The notes under the pieces are model-generated. The model had not been told where the DNA came from. It was given only the letters and a program-made list of their open reading frames with translations, and ran no database searches. From positions 3,782,001 to 3,846,000 of the forward strand of contig JASSKH010000012.1 in NCBI GenBank assembly GCA_031763025.1: a DNA stretch of 64,000 bases. Direction: 5' to 3'. Both the position numbers and the translations under genes were made by a program. Each line of letters begins with the position of its first letter. The first letter of the stretch is position 1. Positions 45,381 through 58,719 of the stretch are shown piece after piece. Source of the DNA: Macrocystis pyrifera. Its lineage: Eukaryota > Sar > Phaeophyceae > Laminariales > Laminariaceae.

Positions 45381-48300
45381 GTGTCAGCCGCGATCCCTTC
45401 GCCCGGCTGGTTTGTCGAGATGATTAATGAAGTCATAACAGGTTTGGTACAGGTGGCGGCCTACCTCGACGATGTATTAATAGTCGTTTTCGACTATGGT
45501 CCAACGGCCCACGCCAAATCGATACGAGCCCTCTTCGAACGCCTGCGCAAACACAACCTCAAGCTTTCCCCCTCGAAGGCTCGCCTAGGCGCCACGGCCG
45601 CAATTTTTCTGGGCCACTCCATTTCGCCCGCGGGTATACACCCAAATGCGGAAAACGTTTCGGCTTTGATAGAAATGCCCATGCCCAAGAATCTCAAGCT
45701 GCTCCGTGCGCTGATGGACGGCGTGGGGTATTCTAGCAAATTCCTACCCGACCTGTCCAAGCGGATACGCCCTCTCACCTCCCTTCCCCGGAAGAGAGTT
45801 ACGTACGACTCTACGCCGGTTATGGATTTTATCGTACACCAGATCCTCGCCGAGCTCGCTGCCCCACCAATTTTGGTCTTCCCTGACTGGGACGCCGTAG
45901 CCGACGGCTCCCGCCCCTTTCGCGTGTACTGCCTCGCCCGTATGGACAGCTTTGGTGCCGCGCTCGAACAGAAGCAACCGGACGGCCCGGTGCGGCCCAT
46001 TGCTTATATCAGCCGCGCTACCCTCGATTCCGAGTGGCACTGGACACCGTTGGACTTGGAAGCTGGTAGCATGGCCTGGACCATTAAACGACTTCGAGGT
46101 TACCTATGGGGCACGAAGTTTCGCATATTTTCGGACTATAAAGCGCTTGAGAGCATCGGCAAAGTAGGGGACAACAACGCGCTAGTCCAGCTTTGGCTCG
46201 AGTTCCTCACTGCATTCGATTACACCCTCGAGTACCGCAAGGTCAGCGCCAACGGAAGTGCTGATTTTCTATCCCGTTTGCCGGAGCCCTCAACAGAACA
46301 CGACCGCAGTGGGTCTAGCAGCCTCACCCCCGTCGAGGACGGTGGTATGGCCCTTATCCGAGCCTGCGGGCTTCGCACTCTTCGCCGACTCCCAATGTCG
46401 GTGAGTGGGCCCGCCCCGAAAGCGCCGTCCTAGGCGGGCTGCCTTCCGCCTACTCGGATTTTCGCGATTTTCGTGCGCACGGATCACGTATGAGGATTGA
46501 CGACCTGTCTGCTCCCTTGGGGAGATTCGTCGCTTGTGTATCTGCTTCCGTTGCCACCGTCGATTGCCGTCCTGGCTTGTTTTTTTTTCAGCCACCGCCA
46601 ACCCCGCTTTCGCTTCGGGTTTCGTCGTACCCTCAGGAGGTAACCAGGGCTCTGCAGAGGCCCCCGCTGCAGCGACGATACTCGAGAAGACTCCGCCGTG
46701 ATCACTGATCTGGCGGCGTCTGCCCCTTCGCGGCCTGGCAACCCGGCGCCTATGAATGTCTTGCCGCCTTCAGGCCGCGTCTCCTCTCGGACGCGCCGAC
46801 GAACAGCCGCTGCAGCTGGTACTGCGCCGCCTGCTGTTGATTATGGCTTCGGGTCCGGCGAGGCCCCTACACCATCTGTCCGGCGTGCTATCGCCTCTGA
46901 ATGTCTTGCCGCCTTCAGGCGGCATCTCCTCTCGGACGCGCCAACGAACAGCCGCTGCCGCTGGCACCGCGCCGCCTGCTGTCGATTATGGCTTCCGGCC
47001 CCGCGGGGACCCTAGACCATCTGTCCGGCATGCTATCACCCCGCCACGAGTCCCACGGCCGCGACCCCCGCGTCCGTCGTTCTGGCCCCAACTCCTGTTG
47101 CCTCGTCGGTCCCGACGGTACCTATCCCGTCCGATCGCGACCGCCCCGAGCCCGTGGGAACTCCTCTTTTACGGCTTCCGCCGCCAACTGACGCACCGCC
47201 CGTCACCACGACCGACTTGGATGCCCTCGGCACATTCAGTTCGGTGATTCCGCAGGGCGCTATTCGCACGCCGACTGGGCTCGGGAACAACAGGCCGAGC
47301 CCGCGTGCAACGCCGCCATGCGCTACATAGCCCTTGGCCGGCCGGAAGCAATGCATGCCAACTTCTTGTCGTGTTTCCCTTGTTACCAGCGCCCTCCCTT
47401 TTCGGAGGTTCTGGAGATAGCTAGCAAAGGCCGATTGCACACCGTCGACGCGGGCATCGTTCTACTGGCCCGACATCTCTTGCGCCGGGCACGCAACATC
47501 CGCTGGGTCGTACAGTCTGCTTATTAAACGACGAACCTGTTCGCTTTTACGTGCCGCTGCTCATGCGCCTCTGGGTCATGCAGGCTTGCTTTTCTACAGC
47601 TTGCTGCCACCTGGGAACCGCGCGCACCCCTCGTATGCTCGAACGTATGCAATGGTGGATCGGTATGAGCATCTGCACCCGGTGGTGGTTACGCAACGGC
47701 TTCATGGGTCAAGCACGGAAAACGTCGCCACAGACGGTTCGGTGGCCCACCATCACGTTGCCCTCGCCAGAAGGGCCCGGAATCGCCGTTAGCGTTGACT
47801 ACTTCGGCCCTCTCCCGGTAACGTCTCGAGGTAATACCTACATCTTGCTTTTCACTGATCGCTTCAGCTGCCGAGCCGATATGTTCGCAGTCACGGCGAC
47901 TGAGTTCACTGGTAAGGGCATAGCTAACATTTTCATCAACCGGTATATTCCTCTCTGGGACTGCCCGCGCAACATCTTCTCGGACAACGGCCTCCGGTTC
48001 TGCTCCAAGCTTTCGCACGCCGTTTATCAGCTTCTAGGGGCCGGAAAATTGCCACCAGCTCCTACCACCCTAACGGCAACGGTGGGGTGGAACGTGTAAA
48101 CCACACGATGGTCCAGATGCTGGCAATAGTCGTCAACGAGCTCCGAAACAACTGGGATGAAGAGCTCCCTCATGTCGAAATTGCGTACAACAGTTCCGTC
48201 AGCACTGCCACGGCTTTGGCTCCCAACGAAGTCTGTATGGGTCGGCTGCCACGCCTCCCTCTCACGATTTTCGAGCGTGCTGGAGTCGTCGGCCACCAGA

Positions 48301-48994
48301 GTTTGACCCACGACCACCTAGCTTTTTCGACTTGGCGACTGACCGCCTGCAGCGCACGTACGATATCGTTCGCGAACACCACGCCTTCACTGTTAGGGTC
48401 AGGAACTAGGTGCATATCGACGACTAAAAAGTGGCATGATGAAATCGATGAAATGCGTACCAGGCTAATCTAATTTAACTACCAAAAGAGACAAGAAATG
48501 GCTAAGAATGCCATTTTTGCCCTGTGGTCCTGGAACAACTTGAGAATAGTATACAACTCAAAATTGCGTTATGAAATATAGCTAGCTCGCTCTATGACAC
48601 GATTTAGGGCTTCAAACCATTCTGACAGCTGTAAAACCACATTGTCTAGCCTGTGCGCGAAAAATAAAGCTGATCCGCTCTCTGGCGACCACGCAACGAG
48701 TGGAAATGTCCCAAAATCAATGATTTCACGTATGCTTTGCTCTATTCAACTGCAGCATGTGTTATCAAGGGTCGTATAAAAAATGTGAATCGCACGTTTT
48801 CTTCATCTGTTTTTTGTTGACGCGTCGCACGAAACCGCACCCCCAGTAAGCCATTTGCCAAGGAGATACAGTCCGCCAAAAATCGCTTGTTTGAGTAAAA
48901 TGGGTAATTCTCGGCGACGAAAGGCTAGAACAAAAAAAGAGAGGCGGGCAGCTCCAAAAAAAACGGCGATGAGTTCCTCGCTCGAACTGGAGTT

Positions 48995-49282
48995 ACGATG
49001 TCCGAAGCTGGGAGAATCAGGCGTGTTGGGAACGCCACGGAGGGTCGCGCGCTTCAAATGATGGAGCGACGCCACAGCGTTGCAGCTAGTGTTCGCGACG
49101 TGGCGCTTGCTCGATGCGATAAGGAGGTTGAAGCCCGCCCATCAGCCGAAAACCTGGCCGAGGAACGGAAAGAAGAGGCGCGAGCTGTGAACCTGGAGGT
49201 GGAAATTGGGCGATTGTCGTTTGTCACGGATGGGCTGCGAAAAGAAAGGGACAAGCTGGTATTGGCAATTTATGACGGGGCT
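48995..49282 (+). CDS. Unknown charged coiled-coil-like protein, split by copia
   Basis: Reads MSEAGRIRRVGNATEGRALQ, then a heptad-like Glu/Arg/Leu-rich stretch (AENLAEERKEEARAVNLEVE) to KLVLAIYDG. The same register appears to resume after the copia element at 55,513 (LTKDHFHLSREVGPK). An alternative upstream frame starts at 48,898 (MGNSRRRKARTKKERRAAPK). No family is recognised; it may be a protein of the TIR element or captured host sequence. Confidence 0.35.
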
Positions 49283-49687
49283 TGTTCGAGATAGCTTGTC
49301 TAACAGCTTAGCAATAAGTTATGGTTACATACGGTGTGTCGCGTAGGTACCGTTACAGATACTGTCTCGTGGAATCACCTACGAGCAGTCTCACGAATAT
49401 GTACGAGTAGACACTGCATGAGGAGGTTTCTGGTATTCGAGTCGTTGTTTATGAGAGGTGGAGAGTTGACCCGCATGCTCACTCTATCTTTCCCCCTGCA
49501 TTCGTTTACCTCTTTCCGGGCCGACGTAATAAAGACATCTTAAACTATCTTTTTCACACTGCGTGTAGCAGAGGCTAGCTTACAGTCTACTGTAGTGTGG
49601 CTGTGGCGGCATATCCATTGGTTAGCTCGCAGCCTAGTGTGGCTCTTGGAGCGGATCCATTTATCGCATATCATCGCTATTTGAACA
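49283..49687 (+). repeat. Copia 5' LTR
   Basis: 405 bp, TGTTCGA ... TTTGAACA. It contains AATAAAGACATC as a possible polyadenylation signal. Confidence 0.88.
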
Positions 49688-50589
49688 CGTTAGTGGAATT
49701 GCTTCAGCAAACAACCTGATCATGCCGGGTAGTGGATCCGAAGCGGACGGGGCGTCCGTATTGGAAGACCTGGCCGGTCTCTTGAAGCTGGCGGAGGACC
49801 GAAAAGAAGATCAAGATCGACGCAGCGAGCGGGAACTGCGACGTCAGGACGATGAACAATTTAGGACGCAGATTTTCGAGGAAATGGATCGAAGATACAC
49901 TTCGGTTCGTGAACTTGCGTCTGGTGGTACTGGTGAGCGGGCCGGAACCGCTACCAGTACTGGGGAAGTGAGGGGAGTCAGCTCCAGTGGGAGTATACTA
50001 GCTCTTGGTGAGGTGGTAGGCCTGCCCGGGAGTGGTACGAGTATCAGCGTAGATAGCCATAGGGCTGAAGTTGGTTCTCGCGGATTCGAAAGCCTGAAGC
50101 AGTCGATTCCGAGTTTAGTGGGAAATTAGAAGATTTTCCGCTGTGGGAGGAACACTCCGAGGTATTTACTTCTATGGTTGGGTGTACCAGGTATGCCGTC
50201 ATTCCTCGTACAATATGATGATAGGTGACGTTTCGAAAGACAATCAACACTTTTTCTCGCAGGGGTTCAGTGAGGTACAGATTAAGACAGCTAGAGTAGC
50301 TTGGACTTGTCTGACGGAAAGCATTGTAAACCGTGAGCTGCTTGGTGGAGTATTCGCAACGAAATCACCTAGCGCTGGGTGGAGGATGTTGTGTAACTGG
50401 TTCTTGCCTAAATCAATGGCAGAACAGGTCAAGTGGTCGGTGGCGTATGATGCGGTAAAAATGGAAAAGGGAGAAGAGCCTGTGAAATTACTTTGGTCGG
50501 GCTGACAAGATAGTGGGAGCACTCGCTTCCCTTGGTGTGACAAAATCGGATGCTGACGTAAACCGCCAGATAATAATGTCACTAAGGGT

Positions 50590-51060
50590 CATTCTTATCG
50601 GAGAGTTTTTTTTCCATAATTGTCCATGTTTTTTTTGCGCAATTTTTTAATTCCCAGATTTTCGTGATTTTTCGTTCCAAACACGTGAAAATTTTACGAA
50701 CATATTTTTTTGCTTCTGGAGAATTTCACGAATAGTGACATAACGCCTTCGTATCTTGATACATAAGTCCACTTACATCCAAACTTTGGAAATTCTGGAA
50801 AAAAAGCTCTCCGATAAGTCATTCTTATCGGAGAGTTTTTTTTCCATAATTGTCCATGTTTTTTTTTTTCGCGCAATTTTTTAATCTCCTAGATTTTGCT
50901 GATTTTTCGTTCTAAACACGTGAAAATTTTACAAACATATTTTTTTTGCTTAACTGGAGAATTTCACGAATAGTGACGGAACGCCTTCGTATCTTGATAC
51001 ATAAGTCCGCTTACATCCAAACTTTGGAAATTCTGGAAAAAAAACTCTCCGATAAGAATG
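50590..51060 (+). mobile_element. Tandem pair of small TIR elements inside copia
   Basis: Copy 1 (50,590-50,818) and copy 2 (50,820-51,060) are nearly identical, head to tail. Each starts CATTCTTATCGGAGAG followed by TTTTTTTTCC and ends in the inverted GGAAAAAAACTCTCCGATAAG. TIRs are about 28 bp, with no protein. They are non-autonomous DNA elements (MITE-like) that landed after the copia did. Confidence 0.8.
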
Positions 51061-54000
51061 AGCCTAATCTCCGACTATTAAATAGAGGAAAAGGACGATC
51101 CTCTACCGTGAAGGTATCACACGCTCAGCAATCCAAAGTAGAATCCGAGAAAGGTACCTCCGCATTCCCGCTTCAAAGAACAAGAATGTGGGACAGGCTC
51201 TATTTTCCAATGGAGCTGGCCGTGGTGGTCGCGCAGGTAGAAGAAACCACAGGAGTAACAGTAACTCTAGGAATAAATGTGAAAAGGGTAGCAGTAGCAG
51301 CAATCCCCCAGCCCGAACGCACGACACCCCATCAGCGATCGACAAAGTTAAGGGAAAACGCATCCGTTGCTTGGAAACTGGGCATCACTGGAATCAGTGC
51401 AAGGCTCGCATCCCCCCTGCTCCAGAGCAGATATCAGGCGGAGGTGCGCAAGGCCGGAACAACGGCGGTGAGACTGTGTGTAGACTTGCGAAATGCATGC
51501 TTGGTACGAATACTGATTCGTGTAGCGAGAAACGTAGTGGGGGCGTGGGAGAGAAGTGGATAGCAGATAGTGGTGCATCCTTTCACGCGACTCACTCAGC
51601 TGACCTTTTGAGTGACGTACGACTGTGCGATGACAAGGTCAGGATCGGCGACAGTCATCTGATCGATGTAGTGGGGTTTGGCACACTGACTGTTGTATTC
51701 CCAGGGGATCTGACTGTCAAACTGTTGGATGTGGCTTACGTGCCGGACATCGCGTTCAACTTATTTTCGCTGATGGCTGCTCACAAGCAGGGTGTAAGAT
51801 TCACGACCGAAGAGGAACGATTGTGCATTTCTCTTTTCAATGGAAGGTTGAGGTTTGAAGGTGATGGATCTAGTTATTCTGGATTCGCATGCAGGATTGA
51901 ACCAGACGACGGCTATGTGCCATTCCCCCTGTTGACCCCCAACCCACCTGAGGACTGTGCAGAATCTGGTTGCGATTTCCCCCTGGCTTTTCCCGTGCTT
52001 GCCCCCGGTAGAAACGCATATACTGAGAGTGATGTAGACATCAATGCTTTGCACAGCGTGCATGGTCACTCGAACGAACTACTGCTAAGAGAGACCGCTA
52101 AATCACTCGGTGTGAAGTTGGTAGGAAAGCTAAGACCCTGTACGGGATGCTCTATGGCGAAAGGATAGCGCAAGCCAATCCCTAACAGTACTCACTCACA
52201 CGCGACAGAAAAGTTGGGAAGAGTTTTTGTTGACTTGAGCGGCCCTAAAAGAACACCTTCCTTGTTGGGAAAGCGGTATGTCATGCTAGTGAAGGACGAC
52301 TTCTCCCGCCACGCGTGGATGTATTTTCTGAAGCATGAATCAGATTCAGGGGACATTTTTTGGCCTTCGCGCGCCTGGACGGGGTACCCTCGAAGGTTGC
52401 GATTGTAAGATCTGACAACGGGGGGGAGTTCTTTGGTAAGGAATTTGGAGAAGCGTGTAAACAGTTTTGCATCAAGCAGGAGTTTACTAACGCCGACAGC
52501 CCAAAGCAGAACGGTGTTGCATAGAGAGGGCGCTGGGTATCATCCAGAACGCAGCACTCGCAGCGTGTATCCAAGCGCGTATCATATTTCCCTACGTTCA
52601 ACTGCCGCCGACTAAGACCCTGTGGGCGGAAGCGGTGCACTGGGCTACTGATGCCCTGAATCACACCGCGACCACCGCTAACCCCGGAAACAAGTCGCCG
52701 CATGAAATGTGGTATGGGACTGCCGCACATGCTTCTCCACACCCGTTTCTTCGCCCAGCATACTGTCGTGTGGTTGGAAGCGCCCGTCGAAGTCGTTCCC
52801 TGGGGCCGAGAGCTGTTTTTACCTCGGGCCGGGCATCGACCACCCAAGTGACTCTTTGCGGATGCTCACGCGGGCGAACAAAGTGGTAAGAGACCAGGGA
52901 CGTGACCTGGGAGGCGACACTCCATGCAGGAGCGCCGCCACACTCGCTGTCGGAGATGCCGGAGCAGGGAGGGACGATGGAGCTGGTAGAAAATCCTGAG
53001 CCGCGAGGCACGGGTGATTTTTTTTCTTCCGCCCCGACGACCCCACTGCCGATATTGGGAAGGGGAATTCCTCACCAACTCTGTGCGGTGTCTCCGATGA
53101 CGCAGGCTGGCGACGATTTGCAACCCGAAGGTGTGGAGCTGAACGATTCATCAACGGTCAGCAGCGAATCGCCCGACAGCAACTCTTCATCCCGGGATGG
53201 GAGCGATGCGTCATCTTCTGACGATGGATGCCCGACCCCGACTGCGGCCCGGACTGCTGCGCGCCAACTTTGAGCGCACATGTCAGGACCAGGTGATGAA
53301 GAGATTCGGGAGGGACGTACTAGAGCGCAGACCAGGGCGCTTAATCGGGAAGCGGCTGCGGGGCTGATCGGTGCGATCGGACTCTGTGATGGAGGTCGCA
53401 TATTCCAAGCGCTACTGGCGGCGCAAGATGCAGGCGGTGAACCAAATAAGTTGCCGGATGGCCTTGTCAAGGAGGCAGAACCGGAACCAACGTCGTACAC
53501 CGCAGCGTGTTCGTCAAAGTATTCGGACGTTTGGACGGAGGCGATGGAAGCGGAACTTGATGGACTAGAGGCCGCTAGCACTTTTGCTGAGATTTCAGAA
53601 GTTCCCGAGGTTAGCAATATTGCGGATTCAAAATGGCTCTTGAAGTGGAAGGGTGACGAGCACGTCATGGTTGATAGAGCCAAGGCGAGATTGGCAGCGA
53701 AGGGGTATAGCCAGGTAGAGGGAGTTGACTACTTTGGTACTTTTGCCCCCACTGCATCAACCACATCTAACGGGCTTGTAGCACCAATGGCAAGCAAACT
53801 TGACTGGGATTTGAGACACTTGGATGTTGATCAGGCTTTTATGCAGTCAGAGTTGGATGCCGATTTGTTCCTGAGGTTGCCCCCTGGGCGTGGGCGGTTA
53901 TCGGGTAAGGTAGTCCGATTCAACAATGCTCTTTAGGAGCTGAAGCAGAGTGATCGCTCGTGGTATAAGCTACTGTCATCAACGTTGGTAAGAGTGGTTT

Positions 54001-55096
54001 TGAGCAGTGCTGCTTGGTAGACCCGTGCGTGTTTCGACTGATCTTGAATAGTGAGGTTGTTGCGATGCTGTGGTCCAGGACACAAAGATTGCAGCCACCA
54101 AAGAAGTCACGGATTCGGTAGTGGCAGATCTGAACAAGAGATTCCGTACGAAGCACCTTGGCGAGGTGACGTGGTACATGGATAGCGAGTACAACAGGGT
54201 TCGTGAGCAGGGAACCTTGGAAATTTCGCATACTCAATTTATTCGAAATGTTGTTCAGCGTTTCGGTATCACCAAAACCAACCCCATCCCCGCTTCTCCG
54301 TCGTTGGACCTCAGGTACGTGAGTGATGAGGACCCGGTGGTGGACAAAAGTTACCGCGAGATGGTGGGGAGTCTGATGTGGATTGAAAATCAGACGAGGC
54401 CGGACATCGCCAATGCAGTATCGGCGGTTGACGGTTCTCACATGACTCTAAGCAAGTACACGTTATGGTGGCTAGAAAGATTATCGAGTACCTGAGCGCT
54501 TACGGCTCATTGGGTCTGACGTTCAGAAGTGACAGTGAACTAGAGGACGCGCAGTTGGAATACGGCTTGGAGACATACGAGGACGCGGACTACGCCCACA
54601 AGGCCGACGACAGGCGTTCGGCCTCTGGTGTGGCCGTCTGTTGCGGGGGTACACTTGTGTCGTGGTTTTGTAGGACGCAGAAGTGCGTCACCTTCTCCAC
54701 TACAGAGGCAGAGTACGTGGCTATGGCAGACGGGGTGAATGAACCTCTTTACGTGAAAGGTGTGTTGTTTTTTTTATGCCCAGTTTGGGGTCGCCAAGTA
54801 CTGGAGTGTTTGGAAACAACAAAGGGGCGATAGACTTGGCCAAAAACCCATTGAGCTTGTCCAACAGTACGCAAATCGACGTAAGGTACCACTTTCTGCG
54901 CGAGTTGGTGGGGAAGGGGGACTTGTAGGTTAAGCATCTCCGGACGGAGACCTGCATGCGGACATTCTCACGAAGGCTATTGGCATATAGAGTTTTGAGA
55001 AGCGCCGCGATTTTCTGTTAGGGGTTTAATCATTTGTTGTTCTCGATTGGTGTTTGTGTCATCGAGGCTTGATAGCTGATCCGGCGCCAGGGAGGG

Positions 55097-55512
55097 TGTT
55101 CGATATAGCTTGTCTCACCGAACAGCCTAGCAATAAGTTATGGTTTCATACGGTGTGTCACATAAGTATGGTTACAGATATTGTCTCGTGGAATCACCTA
55201 CGAGCAATCTCACGGGTATGTACGAGTAGGCACTGCATGAGGAGGTTTCTGGTATTCGGCTACGAGTAGTTGTTTATAAGCAGTGGAGAGTTGACCCGCA
55301 TGCTCACTCTACCTTTCCCCCTGCATTCGCTTACCTCTTTCCGGGCCGACATAATAAAGACATCTTAAATGGTCTTCTTCACGCTGCGTGTAGCAGTGGC
55401 TAGCTTACAGTCTACTGTAGTGTGGCTGTGGCAGCATGTCCATTGGTTAGCTCGCAGCCTAGTGTGGCTGTTGGCGCGGATCCATTCATCGCATATCATC
55501 ACTATTTGAACG
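55097..55512 (+). repeat. Copia 3' LTR
   Basis: TGTTCGATATAGC ... TTTGAACG, with the same AATAAAGACATC motif. Aligned by eye to the 5' LTR over its whole length. Confidence 0.88.
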
Positions 55513-56683
55513 GAGCTGACCAAGGATCACTTTCATCTCAGCAGGGAGGTCGGCCCGAAATGTATATTCAAGAGCGACTTGGCTTCGACAGAAGTTCAGG
55601 CCGATGGAGAGGGAGGTGGCCGCCACGAAAGCATGGGCTAGTAGGCAGCGGGTGACCAAGCAATGTCTGCTGAAGCAGATGAACAGGAGCAGCAGCAACG
55701 TTCGATTTTTCACGTGTTTCACGTGTTGCTCGGCTTGGCACCAGAGTCGGTCTATTGTTGTATATTTAGTGCGATACCGGCATCTTTTTATTATAAAAAT
55801 AGCAGAAAGTATCGTAACTAGGATAAATAGTGCGGATAATATATTCCACAATTAGTAAGTAGTTTTATTGTACTGATAATAAAGTTCATTAATTATTGTC
55901 CGAATTTAGGAACTATTCGTACGAGATTATTAATAGTACTATATATTTTTTTTGCTTTTCTGCTACTGCTGCCGTCTGTCTTCGTTTTTGCCGCAGTGAC
56001 CCGTCCTGTCCTCGACGAATACAGAACAAACGGCAACGGTCAAGGATTGAGATCCTCTCCCACGTAGTCGCAAAAGGCTGCAGCTCAAGAAACATGCCCC
56101 CGCCACCCCCCGCCGCGACAATGCCGCTGCAGCAGCAAGACATAGACCAAAAATACGGAGACAAAGATTTTGAATAATTTTGCGGCCCTGGGTAGATCGC
56201 GAGAGCGAGGGCGAGGGGGATGGGGAGGGCGCCAGGCTCAAGAAAGGCAGGAGGCGCGAGTACGGGATGAGAACGGCGCGTTTATGTCAGAAGTATATTC
56301 GAGGCGGCGACCCACTTTGGCAGGTCGGGCCCCGGAGCTTCGCCATCCTCCATCCTCTTTCGCCCCTCTACCTCCCGCTCCAAATAGTGTAGGTTCAATC
56401 ACCTCTCTCGCAGGTGGTACGCCGCCAGGCAACACATATTTCTTGTTTTCACTTTTCACCTCTCCCGCCGAAGGTGGTATGCCGCCCGGTCAAAAGTAAT
56501 TCGTGTTTTCGCGTTGGGGCTGTTGAACTTTTGGCCGCTACAAAAGGGAATTTGTTGATAACTAGTGTATATATGATACGTTGTCATTGGTTAGAAAAAT
56601 GCATTTCATTTTTTCTCGTACCAACCTTCGGACATGTATTTGGCTGAAATCGGCTATAAAACATCCCTAAGTCCTGGGCCTTT
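55513..56683 (+). other. Right part of the nested TIR element
   Basis: Continues the coiled-coil-like frame briefly (LTKDHFHLSREVGPK), then non-coding sequence with two copies of GGTGGTA(C/T)GCCGCC at about 56,413 and 56,474, and an A/T-rich end. Confidence 0.4.
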
Positions 56684-58425
56684 CTGTTGCTCGCGTGAAC
56701 CGCCGCATCTCCGCCCTTTCCGACGCACTGCGTCCAATCCCCAAATTCATCGTTGGCGGCTGGGCGTGGGTGGACTATACGGCGGCCACCATCCGCCAGG
56801 GCGCGGAGCCTGACACGGACGCCAAGGTCCTGAAGTCCAAACTCTCACTCAACTGGACGGGCCCCCACAAAGTTCTCGCAGTTGACCCCTGCTCCTCAGG
56901 GGACACCCCGGATGGGTCTCCTCTCTCAGTAAAGCTCCTGTATTTGGATCTTCCTTCCGATATGCCCGGCGTTGGTGCTCGCCGGCGCGTATGAGTTCAA
57001 CGTTACAAGCCCTGTGTCAACCCCCACGACCGTGGCGACATGCCGATGTATTTGCCAACGGGGTTGACGCAATACGTGCCCAGCAACTTCTCCAAGAAAT
57101 CCCCCTTGTACCACGTCAACCAGAACGACGTTTCGACCCCTCTTCGACGACTCGAAGTGGAACATATTACTGGACACCAATCGGTTCGAGGTCAAGGTGG
57201 CGTCATCGCGGTGTTGTACAAGACGTACTGGACAGGACTATCCCGACCATCCTGGGAACGGGAAATGGACCTTCATATTTCTCGCCACGAAATTGCTGCA
57301 CTACTGGGCCATCACCCCGAGCAAGCACCGCCAAACCAACCGCCTGTACCATCGGATGAGAATTGGCGCGGCACAACGGGAGCTTTCTCGGAGTAGAGGT
57401 GAGCGGTTTCTGGTACCCGGCTATGACTGCGTATCACACGCCGATTGGCTTCGCCGATACTGCAACACCGTGCTTCCCAACGGGGCCCACGTTTGGTAAA
57501 AGGGCGACGACGGTCTGTGGTGGCTCGGGAAAATCAGCGCGACTACACCAACGGATGGGGGTATATTTGCTTCGATTTTTGGACGACCCGGGACCGATAA
57601 CACTTCCTCTTTCTCCGGCGTGCTACACGACTTCGACGAGAACTGTACGAGGCTCTTGGTGTCTACAAATACACTTGACTAGCGCGTTTGCACGGGTGGT
57701 CCAGCGTAACGTAGATGGACCTCGAGGCGCCGCCGTGGATAGGTGATTTTCGCTTCTCGGCTGCACTCGATATTTTTATTCTTGCCGTTTTCCTGGAATT
57801 TGGACGGTTGTTTTCTTCCTTTTGACGTTTTCCGGGTTTTCGGGTCGGGGCTTTTCTGCTCGGTATGTTTCTCATTAGTTTTTCTTGGGCTGGTCGGGGG
57901 GGATGGTTCTTGCGTATCTTGTCCGGCCGACCCCCCCGCGCAGTGAAGGGGGCTGGCCTGGGTAATCGGCCCACTCCATTGTGGCACAAGACACGTTTCC
58001 GGAGTTTTTGGTCTGGGTCAAGGTGGTTTTTGGCGTATTCCATATTATTTTCCTTCTCGTCTTGCCGAACCCCCCCCGCTCGGGAGCTGGGGACGATCTG
58101 GATAAAATTGACAACGCATACTGGGGCACAGGGCCCCCTCGATTTTTTTTTGGCAACGTTTCGTTTTTCCGTAGACATTTTCTGGCCCTACCCCCCTTGT
58201 GGGTGGTATGGCGATGACTTTCGTTGACAATTTATTCCTGTCCCTTACGGCTAGGACTTCCGTTTTTTCTTTCTTTTTGGCGTACCTTGCCGGATTCGTA
58301 ACCTTGCCATTCAGATGTATGGGAATGGGTTTTTAGGAGCCGCATCTTCGACAAATGTTCTAGCTCGTTGAATCGGGGTTTCCATAAATTTCCCATAATT
58401 CTGCGTACACATCAGAATGGGCCAG

Positions 58426-58700
58426 TGTTATGGTGCTGCTTTGAAAGAGGCTGAAAGACCGGTAATTACCTGGGTTCACGTATCGGGATCGTATTTGTAA
58501 TACATAGGAGGCGTATCTTAGATGGAAAACCAGGGGTTTCCCCAGCGAGGCACGAACCTTGCTCTCAGTATCCGCCTTGCACGAAAGGAATAAAAAACTG
58601 CCCTTCTTCTATCTCTAAGCAAACATCACACGGAGGTCCCGACGAGTACCTCCTCAATAGTCAAACCTAACAAGGGATACAAAGTGTCCCGATCTTGACC
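58426..58700 (+). repeat. Gypsy 3' LTR
   Basis: Begins TGTTATGGTG. It matches, in inverse orientation, the two LTRs at 61,376-61,653 and 63,033-63,309, sharing GGTAATTACCTGGGTTC, CTATCTCTAAGCAA and GGGATACAAAGTGTCCC. About 275 bp. Confidence 0.8.
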
Positions 58701-58719
58701 TTAACCTTTCAGCGAGGCT

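Larger units (their letters stand above)
49283..55512 (+). mobile_element. Ty1/copia element, both LTRs, broken
   Basis: Fossil of about 6.2 kb. LTRs lie at 49,283-49,687 and 55,097-55,512, beginning TGTTCGA and ending near GAACA. Flanks GGGCT and GAGCT look like a 5-bp target duplication. A purine tract (GGGAGGG) directly precedes the 3' LTR. Parts in order: gag-like region, zinc-knuckle-like CLETGHHWNQC, protease (DSGAS), integrase (LHSVHGH, then core), reverse transcriptase and RNase H. The internal order (integrase before RT) defines copia. Broken, with several breaks. LTRs differ by very roughly 8-10% by eye, so it is not recent. Confidence 0.9.
48395..56683 (+). mobile_element. Unclassified TIR element nested in gypsy
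   Basis: Flanked by CTGTT on both sides (48,390-48,394 and 56,684-56,688), with the gypsy coding sequence resuming immediately after. Ends AGGGTCAGGAACTAGG and, inverted, AGGCCCAGGACTTAGG form imperfect TIRs. Without the inner copia it is about 2.05 kb. It carries a TATAA at about 48,775 and a charged, coiled-coil-like open frame. I do not recognise a transposase, so the superfamily is open. Confidence 0.6.
45381..58700 (+). mobile_element. Ty3/gypsy remnant (broken, interrupted by a nest)
   Basis: Fossil of a Ty3/gypsy element in two parts, 45,381-48,394 and 56,684-58,700. Parts seen in order: partial reverse transcriptase (YLDDVL), RNase H, a Pro-rich linker with a roughly 145-bp tandem repeat (46,748-47,037), integrase core, a C-terminal region with a chromodomain-like segment, a long 3' region and a 3' LTR at 58,426-58,700. 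No 5' LTR or gag is found. It is clearly broken, with several interruptions beside the large insertion. Confidence 0.88.
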
